Positions 9,264-18,270 are shown, counted from the first letter of the stretch. The stretch is 64,000 bases of DNA from Fontibacillus phaseoli (GCF_003337355.1 NZ_QPJW01000004.1:62001-126000); one strand, 5' to 3'. Made by a program: numbers and translations. The notes: a model not told the origin generated them from the sequence alone.

Positions 9264-9448
9264 CTAACGGACATGGCGGCCGTTAAGTCGGACAAACTTG
9301 CGGTTTTGAAAGTTTAACGGACATCAGAGCCGTTAATAGGTGGAAATAGCCCCCTTTTGAAGCAAATAGTGTGGAATAGCGGCTCTCATGTCCGTTAGCG
9401 CACCAAAGCCAATTTTTGGGGGTGTTTAACGTCTCTCATGTCCGTTAG
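9264..9448. repeat. Four copies of a 22-bp hairpin repeat (TAACGGACAT..CCGTTA)
   Basis: Copies lie at 9264-9286 and 9314-9336 in plus orientation, and at 9379-9399 and 9425-9448 in inverted orientation. The shared core is CTAACGGACATgagAGcCGTTA, itself a small hairpin. Two direct plus two inverted copies give a REP-doublet (BIME-like) layout in the non-coding gap between yutD and the S41 protease. No ORF is credible in 9121-9611. Confidence 0.75.
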
Positions 9449-9459
9449 AATTTTTTGAT

Positions 9460-9522
9460 GCGGAATGCGGAATGCGGAATGCGGAATGCGGAATGCGGAA
9501 TGCGGAATGCGGAATGCGGAAT
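9460..9522. repeat. Nine perfect tandem copies of the heptamer GCGGAAT
   Basis: Sixty-three bases are exactly nine copies of GCGGAAT with no mismatch, in intergenic DNA directly after the hairpin repeats. It is a microsatellite likely to vary in copy number by slippage. It is not in a coding region and is 90 bp past the stop codon of the S41 protease gene. Confidence 0.95.
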
Positions 9523-9537
9523 GGGAGCACTAGGAAA

Positions 9538-9576
9538 ATAAAAAGAACCCAGGGCCCTACGTTGGCCTCAGGTTCT
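9538..9576 (-). terminator. Terminator of the S41 protease gene
   Basis: GAACCCAGGGCC (9545-9556) pairs imperfectly with GGCCTCAGGTTC (9564-9575). On the minus strand it is followed by CTTTTTATTTT. Confidence 0.7.
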
Positions 9577-9611
9577 AAGTTCTAAGAATTGCGCAAATAA
9601 TTGCGGTAAGC

Positions 9612-11075
9612 TTATTTGGATAAGTGGATTGTTCCCTGCTGATAAGTCCACTTGATGCCGGGGAATTTTTTTTGGAATTCATGAATTTCCACATACGTTT
9701 CGCCGTCCGCCATCTTGACGGTTTTGGCTGCGATTGTGAAACCGGCTTTGTTGCCGTTACCGTCCGTGACGGTCAACTTCTGGGCTGAAGAGCTCCACGC
9801 TACGTCGCCTTTGACCAGTGCCGCGAGAATGCGGGAAGGGACGTATATTTTGTCGCCGCTTTGCATGGTATCGACATACCCGCTGAATGCTACGCCGTTG
9901 ATGCTTAGGGAAGAAGGATTCCCGCTAAGTTCTATGGTTCTTGCCCCCGCTTTGTACATCCCTGTAATCAATTGGGCTACGGAATTGTTCTTCACTTCAA
10001 AGTCGGGCTTGAGGCCGACATGATTGAAATCTTCCTTGTTCGGTGTAAGATACTGCTGTACCGTAAGCTTCAAGGAGCTGCCGTTGGACAGCGTGAACAC
10101 GTTCTGAATCCGGGCCTTACCGTAAGTTTGGGTGCCGACGACCGTGGCGATGCCGTTGTCATGCAGGGCGCCGGTCAGAATTTCAGAGGCACTTGCGGTC
10201 AGTTCATTCGTCAAAATGACGACCGGCATGCCGATATCTTGCCCGCCCGAAATGGTCACTTGCTCGAGATCCTCGCTCTGCCCGGCCGTATACATCAACG
10301 TACCGCTTTTCATAAAATACTTGGCGATATTCGCGGCGGTATCGACGTATCCTCCGAGATTATCGCGGAGATCCAGTACGAGCGATCGCATCCCCTGCTC
10401 GCGAAGCTTGTCCAGTTCGGTGGCAAAGTCTATATCCGCGGTCTCCGTGAAGGAGGATAGCGCAATGTATCCGATTCTGCCAGATGCAAGGTAACTACTC
10501 GTAACAGATGGAAGCGAAAAATGGGCTCGGGTGACCGTGATCGCGAGATTCTGTGTTCCCCCCCGGGTAACGTTCAGCAGCACCTTCGTATTCTCTTCGC
10601 CTTGAATCAACAGGATATCATCTCCGCTTTCAACCGCTTGACCGTCGACTTTGGCGATAATATCGCCCTTCTTCAAGCCGGCGGAACCGGCTGGAGAACC
10701 GGGAAGCACGTCGGTTATATACAGTTTGCTGCCGGTGAAACGGAGGGTTACTCCGATTCCTACGTACTCCTGATTGACGCTGTCTTCAAATCCTTCCAAC
10801 TCCTGGGCAGTATAATAATCGCTGTAAGGATCGTCCAGGGTATAGACCATTCCGCGGATAGCATTTTCAAGGAATAGCTCCCTGTCGGCTCCTTCGATAT
10901 TATATGTATCCAAATAATTCAGTACTTCCTGGAGAACTTCCATCTCCGAGGTTTGGCCTGCGGCTTCTGCCGATCCCGCGCTTTCCGCGGCTGCTCCGAC
11001 GACTTGGGGAAGTCCGAGCAGCGGGAAGGCCAGCAAGGGAATGAGCGCTTTTTGGCATAGTTTGTTCCATTTCAT
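9612..11075 (-). CDS. S41-family carboxyl-terminal processing protease with PDZ domain
   Basis: Secreted or membrane-exposed serine protease. Order seen: signal peptide (about first 28 residues, cleaved near VGAAAES), helical region, PDZ domain (around YVGIGVTLRFTGSKL to the VTRGG region), S41 catalytic core with Ser in TASASEI and the Lys general base in TYGKAR, then a C-terminal domain resembling half of a copper-amine-oxidase-N module (from about ELSGNPSSLSINGVAF). That last domain is common in Paenibacillus secreted proteins and is an addition to the standard CtpA/CtpB build. The start is ATG at 11075 or TTG two codons earlier; AAAGGA fits both. It lies 26 bp downstream of nadK on the same strand. 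Confidence 0.9.
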   Translation of the reverse strand: MKWNKLCQKALIPLLAFPLLGLPQVVGAAAESAGSAEAAGQTSEMEVLQEVLNYLDTYNIEGADRELFLENAIRGMVYTLDDPYSDYYTAQELEGFEDSVNQEYVGIGVTLRFTGSKLYITDVLPGSPAGSAGLKKGDIIAKVDGQAVESGDDILLIQGEENTKVLLNVTRGGTQNLAITVTRAHFSLPSVTSSYLASGRIGYIALSSFTETADIDFATELDKLREQGMRSLVLDLRDNLGGYVDTAANIAKYFMKSGTLMYTAGQSEDLEQVTISGGQDIGMPVVILTNELTASASEILTGALHDNGIATVVGTQTYGKARIQNVFTLSNGSSLKLTVQQYLTPNKEDFNHVGLKPDFEVKNNSVAQLITGMYKAGARTIELSGNPSSLSINGVAFSGYVDTMQSGDKIYVPSRILAALVKGDVAWSSSAQKLTVTDGNGNKAGFTIAAKTVKMADGETYVEIHEFQKKFPGIKWTYQQGTIHLSK

Positions 11076-11101
11076 TTGCAATTAGTCCTTTGCTAAATAA
11101 T

Positions 11102-11905
11102 TTAGCCCAAAAAAGCATTACGGACCCGGTTCCAAAACGGAAATGGCCGATAGCGGACAAAGCTGATTTTCTGTGCGGCCACCTGGCAGCGGACAGAAAT
11201 CAGATCGTCTATGGGCAGGTTGACATGATCTATAGTGAGCATCAGATTCTGATCTTTTCTGGAGTAGATATCACAATGATGATGCTTCGGCAGTACCAGG
11301 GACGAGCCCATCGTCCGGAAAACCCGATTGTTAATCGAAGCGATTTCCGAGATCTGCAGGGCCTCGATGGAGGGATGAATCATCGCTCCTCCCAGGCTTT
11401 TGTTATACGCCGTACTTCCGGATGGAGTGGATACGCAGATTCCGTCTCCGCGGAACATTTCGAATAAATGATCGTTGATATCCACCTGGGCCACCACGGT
11501 GCCGTCAACGCTCTTTAGGGTAAATTCATTAAGGCAAATGTACGATGAAGTTCCCGATTTTTTGCGTATTTCCAGATCCACAAGCGGATAACGGACGATT
11601 CGGGGCTTCAATTTCCCTTCCACTTCATGACTGCACATCATCCGGACCAACTCGGGAATTTCATCCGCTTTCCAGTCGGCATAGAAACCGAGATGTCCGG
11701 TATGGACGCCTACAAACGCAATCGAAGGGATCCGGTCAATGAAGGTGTGGAAGGCATGGAGCATCGTACCGTCTCCGCCGATGGATACGACGATATCCGG
11801 GGCTTCGGCATCCAGCTGTAGTCCATTTTCCGCTGCGAGTTTGTGGAAGGATTCGCTTAGGTCAACGGACAGTTGATCTCCGCGGTCCAGAACGTAATAT
11901 CTCAA
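11102..11905 (-). CDS. nadK: NAD kinase
   Basis: Phosphorylates NAD to NADP. The 267-residue protein carries the invariant GGDGT motif at residues 43-47 (Asp45 is the catalytic base) and the second conserved signature TPSGSTAYNKSLGGA. The start is placed at TTG 11905 because it has AAAGGAG nine bases upstream and gives the family's normal N-terminus; the open frame continues 45 codons further upstream but without family similarity. It lies between ylbJ (67 bp upstream) and the S41 protease, all on the minus strand. Confidence 0.94.
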   Translation of the reverse strand: MRYYVLDRGDQLSVDLSESFHKLAAENGLQLDAEAPDIVVSIGGDGTMLHAFHTFIDRIPSIAFVGVHTGHLGFYADWKADEIPELVRMMCSHEVEGKLKPRIVRYPLVDLEIRKKSGTSSYICLNEFTLKSVDGTVVAQVDINDHLFEMFRGDGICVSTPSGSTAYNKSLGGAMIHPSIEALQISEIASINNRVFRTMGSSLVLPKHHHCDIYSRKDQNLMLTIDHVNLPIDDLISVRCQVAAQKISFVRYRPFPFWNRVRNAFLG

Positions 11906-11972
11906 GATGACAGGCTCCTTTATATTTCCTTTTGTAACGATCATAATCAATTCTGAAACAGAACACAACGTT

Positions 11973-13223
11973 TCATTTTCCAGCGCGTTTTCCCGCTCCC
12001 GAAGCAATCCGGGCGATGATGGCGGACAGTAGTGAAGCAATCAGCAGTAAGGCAATCAGGGCCAGCACGACAGTAATCATATCAGGGACAGCGGACCATC
12101 CCGGCAAGCTTCCACCCGTCCAAGATGACAGCGGCGCTAAAGCAGGCAAGTTCCCCATCAGCGGCCGCCATAGCAGCAGAAGGAGAATGGCGGACAGAAA
12201 AGCATGTACCAGGCGGGCAACGAGAAACGGAAAATAACGGAGGTCTGCACCGTTTAGAATGCTGGCTACCTGGGCATGGACCGACAGTCCTCCCCAGGAC
12301 AGAATAAATGCTGCGGCCGCGGCTTTGAATATCAGCGGGACCCCAACCGGGGCAGCTGCCGCCGACTTGGTGCCGAGCGTCACTTCAAAGAGTCCGCCGA
12401 CAAGCGACTCCGCGAGCTCGGCGGGCAAGGAAAGGGCCGGCAGCAGCAGGTGCACGCCGGAGTATAGAACGCTCATGACACGGGAGACTGTCAGTACTTC
12501 CAGCACCACGGAGAAAAAAACGACCAGCCCGCCGACGACGGTCATGAGATGCAAAGAAGATCCGATGGCCTGACTGAGCAACTCCCCAAGGCTGCGTCCG
12601 TCCTGCATTCGCGCATCATGCATCGCCTTCAGCGCGGAGCGTAAACTAAAACGGGCAGAAGACGTTTTTGAAGAGGCTGAGGAAGACGCTTTGGAGGACT
12701 TTTCGGCCTTGGTTCCATAAAAACGCATCAGCACTCCGACCAGCAGCGCGCTTCCGTAGTGGGCCACGGCGAGAGCCCCGGCAAGTTTGGGGTTACTGAA
12801 AAAACCGACGGATACGGCGCCTATAAGAAAAATAGGGTCCGATGAAGTGGTAAACGCAACCAGGCGTTCGCCTTCTTCACGGCTTACCAGCTTTTGCTCC
12901 CTGAGCTTGGTGGCCAGCTTGGCGCTGACTGGATATCCGGAAGCGAAACCCATGGCGGCCACGAATCCGCCGCTTCCGGGAATGCGAAATAGCGGCTTCA
13001 TGAGCGGGTCGAGGAGCTTGCCGAGAAAATGAACGATCCCGAAGCCGAGCATCACCTCGGAGATAACGAAGAAAGGAAACAGGGATGGGAACAGCACGTC
13101 CCACCAAATGGCGAGCCCCCGGATTGCGGCTTCCCATGAGGCACGGGAGAACGAAAGCATCAGAACCGCCAGGGTAAGTGCCGTAATCAGCAGGAGAAAG
13201 TTGCTCCATCGTTTTAGACTCAT
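11973..13223 (-). CDS. ylbJ: Sporulation integral membrane protein YlbJ
   Basis: A 416-residue polytopic membrane protein with two nucleoside-recognition (GATE) type halves and conserved motifs such as WWDVLFPSLFPFFVISE and GSGGFVAAMGFASGYPVSA. In Bacillus, ylbJ is a sigma-E gene needed for spore cortex formation. The ATG at 13223 is preferred over an upstream ATG because GGAGG is eight bases before it. A Ser/Lys-rich loop (AEKSSKASSSASSKTSS) is inserted mid-protein. It heads the minus-strand group ylbJ-nadK-S41 protease. Confidence 0.93.
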   Translation of the reverse strand: MSLKRWSNFLLLITALTLAVLMLSFSRASWEAAIRGLAIWWDVLFPSLFPFFVISEVMLGFGIVHFLGKLLDPLMKPLFRIPGSGGFVAAMGFASGYPVSAKLATKLREQKLVSREEGERLVAFTTSSDPIFLIGAVSVGFFSNPKLAGALAVAHYGSALLVGVLMRFYGTKAEKSSKASSSASSKTSSARFSLRSALKAMHDARMQDGRSLGELLSQAIGSSLHLMTVVGGLVVFFSVVLEVLTVSRVMSVLYSGVHLLLPALSLPAELAESLVGGLFEVTLGTKSAAAAPVGVPLIFKAAAAAFILSWGGLSVHAQVASILNGADLRYFPFLVARLVHAFLSAILLLLLWRPLMGNLPALAPLSSWTGGSLPGWSAVPDMITVVLALIALLLIASLLSAIIARIASGAGKRAGK

Positions 13224-13378
13224 TCGTACCGCCTCCACAAGGATCATAGTGAAGTGTATGAATCCGGAGGGACAAACAGCACAAAAAAGAAAGAAAGCGA
13301 TTACAAAAAAGGATGTATTTTTTGACTCTTTTTATGATAAAATGTGGCTATAAATCGTTAATGGATGGAGTGTTGAAT

Positions 13379-13474
13379 ATGAGCTTTGTCGCCGGTGTTC
13401 TCGTATGCGCTTTTGTATACGTCATTCGCGCCTCTCTAGTCCATTCCGGTGAAGAGGATTGGCGCAGCTATTAG
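13379..13474 (+). CDS. 31-residue predicted single-pass membrane peptide
   Basis: The ATG follows GGATGGAG by seven bases. The peptide has a hydrophobic segment (about residues 3-16, FVAGVLVCAFVYVI) and a charged tail ending EEDWRSY. It has its own terminator at 13510-13541 and stands alone between ylbJ and the haemoglobin gene. I do not recognise a family. A ribosome site, a membrane helix and a terminator together make it more likely real than chance. Confidence 0.55.
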   Translation: MSFVAGVLVCAFVYVIRASLVHSGEEDWRSY

Positions 13475-13509
13475 GCATTCCTTTGCTCACAAGAGGTCAT
13501 TTACATGTA

Positions 13510-13541
13510 GAAGCTCCGTTTCGGGGCTTTTATTTTTTTTT
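13510..13541 (+). terminator. Terminator after the 31-residue ORF
   Basis: GCTCCG/CGGGGC stem with a three-base loop, followed by TTTTATTTTTTTTT. Confidence 0.75.
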
Positions 13542-13612
13542 GGCTCAAGTTTGGTATAATAAGGTACAGTTATTTATTTGCTTCGAACTACCGATAAAGG
13601 ATGGAGATACCA

Positions 13613-13996
13613 TTGAATCCAAGTTTAAGCATTTACGATAATTTGGGTGGAGCAGGGACCATCCGGCGATTGGTGGAAGCTTTTTATCCGAAAGTTCAGG
13701 AGAATCCGCTTTTAGGGCCGCTTTTTCCTGAAGACATTACCCCGGTGTTGGAAAAACAATTTATGTTTTTAAGTCAATTTTTCGGAGGACCTTCTTTATA
13801 TTCGGATGCCCACGGCCATCCTATGATGCGAGCGCGTCACCTTCCTTTCCCGGTTACCCCGGAACGGGCGGAGGCTTGGCTGGGATGCATGCGTGCAGCT
13901 TTGGAGGAGGTCGGAGTGGAGGAGCAACTGCGAGATGCGGTACTTCAACGATTGTCGGGTCCGGCTTTTCATTTCGTCAATACAACCCAGGAATAA
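13613..13996 (+). CDS. Truncated haemoglobin, group II (trHbO)
   Basis: Small haem protein of the 2/2 globin fold, thought to bind O2 or NO and help in respiration or nitrosative stress; the B. subtilis member is YjbI. With the TTG start at 13613 (GGATGGAG seven bases upstream; the ATG at 13601 lies inside that site) it has 127 residues. Visible haem-pocket residues: Tyr25 (B10), proximal His76 in RARHLPFPV, and Trp89 (G8, diagnostic of group II). It lies 41 bp before the DUF2225-like gene in the same orientation. Confidence 0.92.
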   Translation: MNPSLSIYDNLGGAGTIRRLVEAFYPKVQENPLLGPLFPEDITPVLEKQFMFLSQFFGGPSLYSDAHGHPMMRARHLPFPVTPERAEAWLGCMRAALEEVGVEEQLRDAVLQRLSGPAFHFVNTTQE

Positions 13997-14037
13997 CGTG
14001 TGCTTATTTTAGAAGAATACGAAAGGAAGTAAGTTTA

Positions 14038-14736
14038 GTGGAATTAGAACCCCTATACCAGATCAAGGTGACATGCAGCAATTGTGAAGACACGTTTTCA
14101 ACCTCCCGTGTGCGTCCAAGCTTTAAACGGGCCGTTCGGACGGATACGGACTTTTGCGGGTATTATCGCATGGAAAATCCTGATTATTATGTGGTACGGA
14201 TTTGCCCATCCTGCGGCTACGCTTCGACAGAGAATTTTAATCCCAAGCTGAGCGATTTGCAGCGGACCCGGTTCCAGGAAGAGATCGGCAAAAAAATAAT
14301 CCGGCGCGATTACGGCGGACACCGGGATTGGGAGACGGCTCTCGAGGCGTACAAACTGGCCTTGCTATGTGCTCAAACGATTGGTGAAAAGGAAAAGATC
14401 GTAGCAAGCCTGCTTCACCATATCGCCTGGTTGTACCGGTATCAGGAAAACCGGGAACAAGAGCAGCGGTTTCTAAAATATTCCCTGGACTCTTATGTTC
14501 GTGTATTTGAAAATGAGGACATGCAGGGCAGCGATGCCCGGCTTATGTATCTGATCGGCGAACTTCACCGCCGGATCGGGGAAAATAACGATGCGGTCAA
14601 ATGGTTCTCCCGCGTTATTAACGATAAGAAGATTATGGACGCGGCTATGATTCGGGCTTGCAGAGAACAATGGGCTTTGTTGCGCGAGGAGATGCTGAAC
14701 GAGGGCCTGGAACTGACTGAAGAGATGCGGGGTTAA
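14038..14736 (+). CDS. DUF2225-family protein with zinc-ribbon-like N-terminus
   Basis: A 232-residue protein starting at GTG 14038 with AAAGGAAG upstream; the open frame reaching back into the globin gene is not credible. Two CxxC pairs (Cys13/16 and Cys55/58) look like a split zinc knuckle. The C-terminal 150 residues form TPR-like helices (DWETALEAYKLALLCAQ; MYLIGELHRRIGENNDAVKWFSR), as in the DUF2225 family. The biochemical function is unknown. It may be co-transcribed with the truncated haemoglobin. Confidence 0.8.
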   Translation: MELEPLYQIKVTCSNCEDTFSTSRVRPSFKRAVRTDTDFCGYYRMENPDYYVVRICPSCGYASTENFNPKLSDLQRTRFQEEIGKKIIRRDYGGHRDWETALEAYKLALLCAQTIGEKEKIVASLLHHIAWLYRYQENREQEQRFLKYSLDSYVRVFENEDMQGSDARLMYLIGELHRRIGENNDAVKWFSRVINDKKIMDAAMIRACREQWALLREEMLNEGLELTEEMRG

Positions 14737-14760
14737 TTAACCCCGCTGTTTGAAATTTTA
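14727..14760. terminator. Palindromic terminator overlapping the DUF2225 gene stop
   Basis: A perfect 20-bp palindrome, GCGGGGTTAATTAACCCCGC (14727-14746), contains the stop codon and is followed by a weak T stretch. It lies between convergent genes. Confidence 0.6.
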
Positions 14761-14991
14761 CTTTCGTAATGTGGTGTCCGTCAGCAAATAGTCCGCGTCG
14801 CTGTCCAGAATCGTAACTTTGTTTCCGCAGCAGGGAAATACCAGCAGCTTTTTGATTCCTTCGTGGGCATTGGTGATATCCCGTGGCTTGATTGGGAGCA
14901 GGATATTATTCTTTCCGCAGAACGGGCATTCCTGTACATACACATCCCCCATGATGATATCGTAAGGCAGCGTCTTTTCAAAAGGAATCAC
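14758..14991 (-). CDS. 77-residue cysteine-pair protein, function unknown
   Basis: Starts with GTG at 14991, overlapping the stop codon of the upstream yycC-like gene (GTGA), so translation is probably coupled. It carries CPFC (Cys22/25) and CC (Cys54/55), spaced like a small zinc ribbon. I do not recognise a named family. The tight overlap and conserved-looking Cys pairs argue that it is real. Confidence 0.7.
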   Translation of the reverse strand: MIPFEKTLPYDIIMGDVYVQECPFCGKNNILLPIKPRDITNAHEGIKKLLVFPCCGNKVTILDSDADYLLTDTTLRK

Positions 14992-15161
14992 GATGACCGA
15001 TCATCTTTGCCCGGGTGTTGGTTTTCCGCTTCCTGCTTGGCCAGTTCGGCGATTTTTTGCAGTAATATATGTTGCGGCATATGCATGAGGCGCTCGATCG
15101 GCACGTTCAGCTCGGCGGCCAGCTTAATTGCGGTTTCCGGCGAGATTTGCAGCGGCTTCAT
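14988..15161 (-). CDS. yycC: YycC-like small protein
   Basis: A 57-residue protein whose first 45 residues (MKPLQISPETAIKLAAELN, then ERLMHMPQHILLQKI) match the YycC-like family; function unknown. The ATG at 15161 has GGAGGGGA seven bases upstream and is preferred over a longer reading from 15194. The tail is hydrophilic (QHPGKDDRSS). Its stop overlaps the start of the next gene. Confidence 0.82.
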   Translation of the reverse strand: MKPLQISPETAIKLAAELNVPIERLMHMPQHILLQKIAELAKQEAENQHPGKDDRSS

Positions 15162-15302
15162 AAATAAATCCCCTCCTAATGTTTTGCATGGCAATGAATT
15201 CGTGTTATTTGAACATCAACAATGGGGCGAACATGTACTTATAGTTATACACTTTTATTCCGCCCGGTATCAATACGGCGGACCAGAAAGGATGAAAATA
15301 GC

Positions 15303-17105
15303 ATGGAACAATTAACTAATCCGATCACACCGACTTGGGAGCTCGAATCTATTTTTGCGGGAGGTTCTTCTTCCGAGGCGTTTCAAACCTTTCTTGGCCA
15401 ACTGGGGGAGGATCTCTCCGGATTGAACGAGAAGCTGCGTAAGGCTTTGGCACCAGTCAATTTGGAGGAAACGAAGAGTTTTGATGAAATTATTCAGGGG
15501 CTGCAGAGTGTCTTGAGTCGTGTCAGTGAGGCCGGTGCTTTCGTGGAATGTTTGACGGCACAGGATCAGCACGACAAAAAAGCGGTACAGCTTACAGCTA
15601 AAGTGACGACACTGCGGGCTGCGCTTGATAACGTGCTGACCTTGTTCCAAAACGTGCTTCGAATGACGGAAGATTCCATATGGGAAGCATGGATGGCTCG
15701 GCCTGAAGTGTCCCCGATTTCGTTTGTATTGAGCGAAAAGCGCCATGCCGCCAAGGAATTGTTGTCTCCCGAACTGGAGAGCCTGGCATCCGACCTTGCC
15801 GTGGAAGGCTATCATGGCTGGGGGCAGCATTACGATACGATTGTTGCGAAGGTGGGCGTTCCGTTCACCGATGATAAGGGTGAAACTACGATTCTGTCCG
15901 TAGGCCAGGCCGCCAACAAACTGGATGACCCGAACCCGAAGGTCCGGGAGGCGACTTTTGCCAAATGGGAAGAGGCGTGGGGGAAGGTCGCCGATTACAG
16001 CAGTGACACCTTGAACCGGCTGGCCGGATTCCGGTTGAAGCTGTATGAGAAACGCGGATGGGATGACGTGTTGAAGGAACCTTTGGAAATTAACCGGATG
16101 TCTCGACAAACCTTGGACACGATGTGGCAAGTGATTGAAGAAAACAAGCCGTTTTTTGTTTCCTACCTGGAACGGAAAGCGAAGCTTCGCGGCGTTGAAA
16201 AGTTAAACTGGAGCGATGTGGATGCTCCGTTAGGTGAGGTAACGGGGAAAATCACGTATGACGAGGCCGCGAAAGAAATCGTTAACCAGTTCGGCAATTT
16301 CAGTCCGAAGCTTGCGGATTTTGCCGTGAAAGCCTTTAACCGCCGCTGGATTGAGGCGGAAGACCGTCCCGGCAAGCGACCGGGCGGATTCTGTACTTCG
16401 CTCACGGTTAGCAAAGAGACCCGGATCTTCATGACGTTCGGAGGAACCGTTTCAAACATGGCGACGCTCGCTCACGAGCTTGGGCATGCCTATCATCAAT
16501 ACTTAATGGATGAATTGCCGGAATTTAATCAGGGCTATGCCATGAACGTAGCCGAAACGGCGTCCACTTTTGCGGAAATGATCGTGGCCGACGCACTGGT
16601 ACGGAATGCATCCAGCGAAGAGGAAAAAATCAACTTACTCGCGGACAAAATCCAAAGCGGCATCGCATTCTTCATGAATATTCATGCCCGATTCTTGTTT
16701 GAAACCCGTTTCTATGAGAAACGGAAGCAAGGAATGCTGGACGCTGCGGAACTGTGCAGTCTCATGGAAGAAGCGCAGCGGGAAGCGTTCCAGGGCGCCT
16801 TGGGCGGATACCATCCTCACTTCTGGGCTTCCAAATTGCATTTCTATATTACGGAAGTTCCCTTCTATAACTTCCCTTATACGTTCGGATACATGTTCAG
16901 TACCGGCATCTATGCGCTTGCCGTGCGCGAGGGCGCAGGGTTTGCCGACAAATATGATGCGCTGCTGATGGATACCGGCCGGATGACCGTGGAAGAACTG
17001 GCGGCTAAACATTTGAACGTGGATTTGACGAAACCGGATTTCTGGCGTGGAGCCATGTCCGTTGTGGTGGACGATGTGAAGCAGTTTCTGGATTTGACCC
17101 AATAA
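15303..17105 (+). CDS. pepF: Oligoendopeptidase F, peptidase family M3
   Basis: Cytoplasmic zinc metallopeptidase that degrades short oligopeptides. The 600-residue length is normal for the PepF subfamily. The zinc site is intact: HELGH at residues 391-395 (His391, Glu392, His395) with the downstream Glu in the conserved NVAETASTFAE motif. The start is ATG 15303 with GAAAGGAT upstream; the extra 27 codons in frame before it are not family-like. It is a single gene with its own terminator. Confidence 0.95.
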   Translation: MEQLTNPITPTWELESIFAGGSSSEAFQTFLGQLGEDLSGLNEKLRKALAPVNLEETKSFDEIIQGLQSVLSRVSEAGAFVECLTAQDQHDKKAVQLTAKVTTLRAALDNVLTLFQNVLRMTEDSIWEAWMARPEVSPISFVLSEKRHAAKELLSPELESLASDLAVEGYHGWGQHYDTIVAKVGVPFTDDKGETTILSVGQAANKLDDPNPKVREATFAKWEEAWGKVADYSSDTLNRLAGFRLKLYEKRGWDDVLKEPLEINRMSRQTLDTMWQVIEENKPFFVSYLERKAKLRGVEKLNWSDVDAPLGEVTGKITYDEAAKEIVNQFGNFSPKLADFAVKAFNRRWIEAEDRPGKRPGGFCTSLTVSKETRIFMTFGGTVSNMATLAHELGHAYHQYLMDELPEFNQGYAMNVAETASTFAEMIVADALVRNASSEEEKINLLADKIQSGIAFFMNIHARFLFETRFYEKRKQGMLDAAELCSLMEEAQREAFQGALGGYHPHFWASKLHFYITEVPFYNFPYTFGYMFSTGIYALAVREGAGFADKYDALLMDTGRMTVEELAAKHLNVDLTKPDFWRGAMSVVVDDVKQFLDLTQ

Positions 17106-17118
17106 TAATTCGTTGATG

Positions 17119-17162
17119 ACTGCCCCTCTCAGGGATGTTCCTGAAAGAGGGGCAGTTTTTTT
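17119..17162 (+). terminator. Terminator of pepF
   Basis: ACTGCCCCTCTCAGG pairs with the CCTGAAAGAGGGGCAGT arm (one bulge), followed by seven T. Confidence 0.9.
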
Positions 17163-17247
17163 GGCGATTGGCGATTCCATATTTTGTAACTAAATGCAAT
17201 CAACAAAATTCCGATAATGAATTTAAGACAAAAGAAGGAGGCAGATT

Positions 17248-18180
17248 ATGATGAAAAAAATGGGAGTAATCGCTTTGTCCTGTATACTGGCCATGAGCTT
17301 GATGAGCGGTGCGGCATTGGCTAAAAATGATGACAAGGGGAATAAAGCGGACAAAAAAACGGAAGCTTCGGGACAAAGCAAAACCGGTGGTAATCCGGTA
17401 AGCGGGAAACCGGAGAAAGACAAACCTGAAACAGGGAATTCGAATAACAATAACTCCGAAAATGAAAAGCAAAACAAAACAAATGAAAAAGATGCCGTAA
17501 CCGACGCTACATATACATATAATAACCGTGGACCTCAAGGTTATAAGGGGCTTTTACATGCGATTGAAAATGTGAAGGATAAACCTGCCGGCGCTGTTAT
17601 TGCCGAGATTCTGTTAAGTAAATATGACGCGCATTTGACGGAGGAGACGAGAATCGAGCTTGAAGCCATCGTCGAGGCAGATGCCGCATTGTCCGAAGCC
17701 GCAGAACTGCTGGACCAGCAGGGGAGCGTAACCGATGCGGTCTATGTTCAGAAGGAAGCGATCAAAGCGAACGTGAAAAACCTGGAAGGTTACAAAAAGT
17801 TGGGCAGATACTATAAAAAGCTCGGTAAACATGGGGTGAAGCTGTTTGTAAACGGAGAAGAGTCCGACTTGATGGTATCTCCGGTTGTGCAAGAGGGCAG
17901 CACGCTGGTTCCGTTCAGAACAATTGCAGAAGCGCTTCAAGCGGAAGTAATCTGGAACAAAAATGACAAAACGATTATGATTACGAAGGAAGGCATTACC
18001 GTTAAGCTGGAGCTTGGCAGCAAAACTGCGTTTGTCAACGGCGAGAAAAGACAGCTGGAAGCTCCCGCAAAGATCGTAAACGGCATTACGCTTGTCCCGG
18101 CCCGGTTTGTGAGTGAAACTCTCGGCGCAGAGGTGAAATGGGAAGCGGAATCCAGCTCTGTGGTGGTTTATGAAAAATAA
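17248..18180 (+). CDS. Secreted protein with copper-amine-oxidase-N-like stalk domain
   Basis: 310 residues: signal peptide (about 1-25, AALA-K), a Lys/Asn/Gly-rich low-complexity region (26-85), a helical middle (about 90-200), and a C-terminal copper-amine-oxidase N-domain-like repeat pair (VKLFVNGEESDL ... TLVPFRTIAEALQAEV; TAFVNGEKRQL ... TLVPARFVSETLGAEV). The domain is named after amine oxidases, but here it is a widespread Paenibacillus/Clostridia cell-envelope module with no known enzymatic role. AAGGAGG is six bases before the ATG. Confidence 0.88.
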   Translation: MMKKMGVIALSCILAMSLMSGAALAKNDDKGNKADKKTEASGQSKTGGNPVSGKPEKDKPETGNSNNNNSENEKQNKTNEKDAVTDATYTYNNRGPQGYKGLLHAIENVKDKPAGAVIAEILLSKYDAHLTEETRIELEAIVEADAALSEAAELLDQQGSVTDAVYVQKEAIKANVKNLEGYKKLGRYYKKLGKHGVKLFVNGEESDLMVSPVVQEGSTLVPFRTIAEALQAEVIWNKNDKTIMITKEGITVKLELGSKTAFVNGEKRQLEAPAKIVNGITLVPARFVSETLGAEVKWEAESSSVVVYEK

Positions 18181-18270
18181 CTTACAACATAATAAATGTC
18201 AGATGTCCGGCAAGGAATCTTTTGACGGCTTTTTAAGTGTCGGTGAAATGAATCCCTGAACACAAAGAAA

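Noticed and set aside
9460..9522. Tandem repeat considered as a CRISPR array
   Set aside because: Units are 7 bp with no spacers and there are no cas genes nearby.
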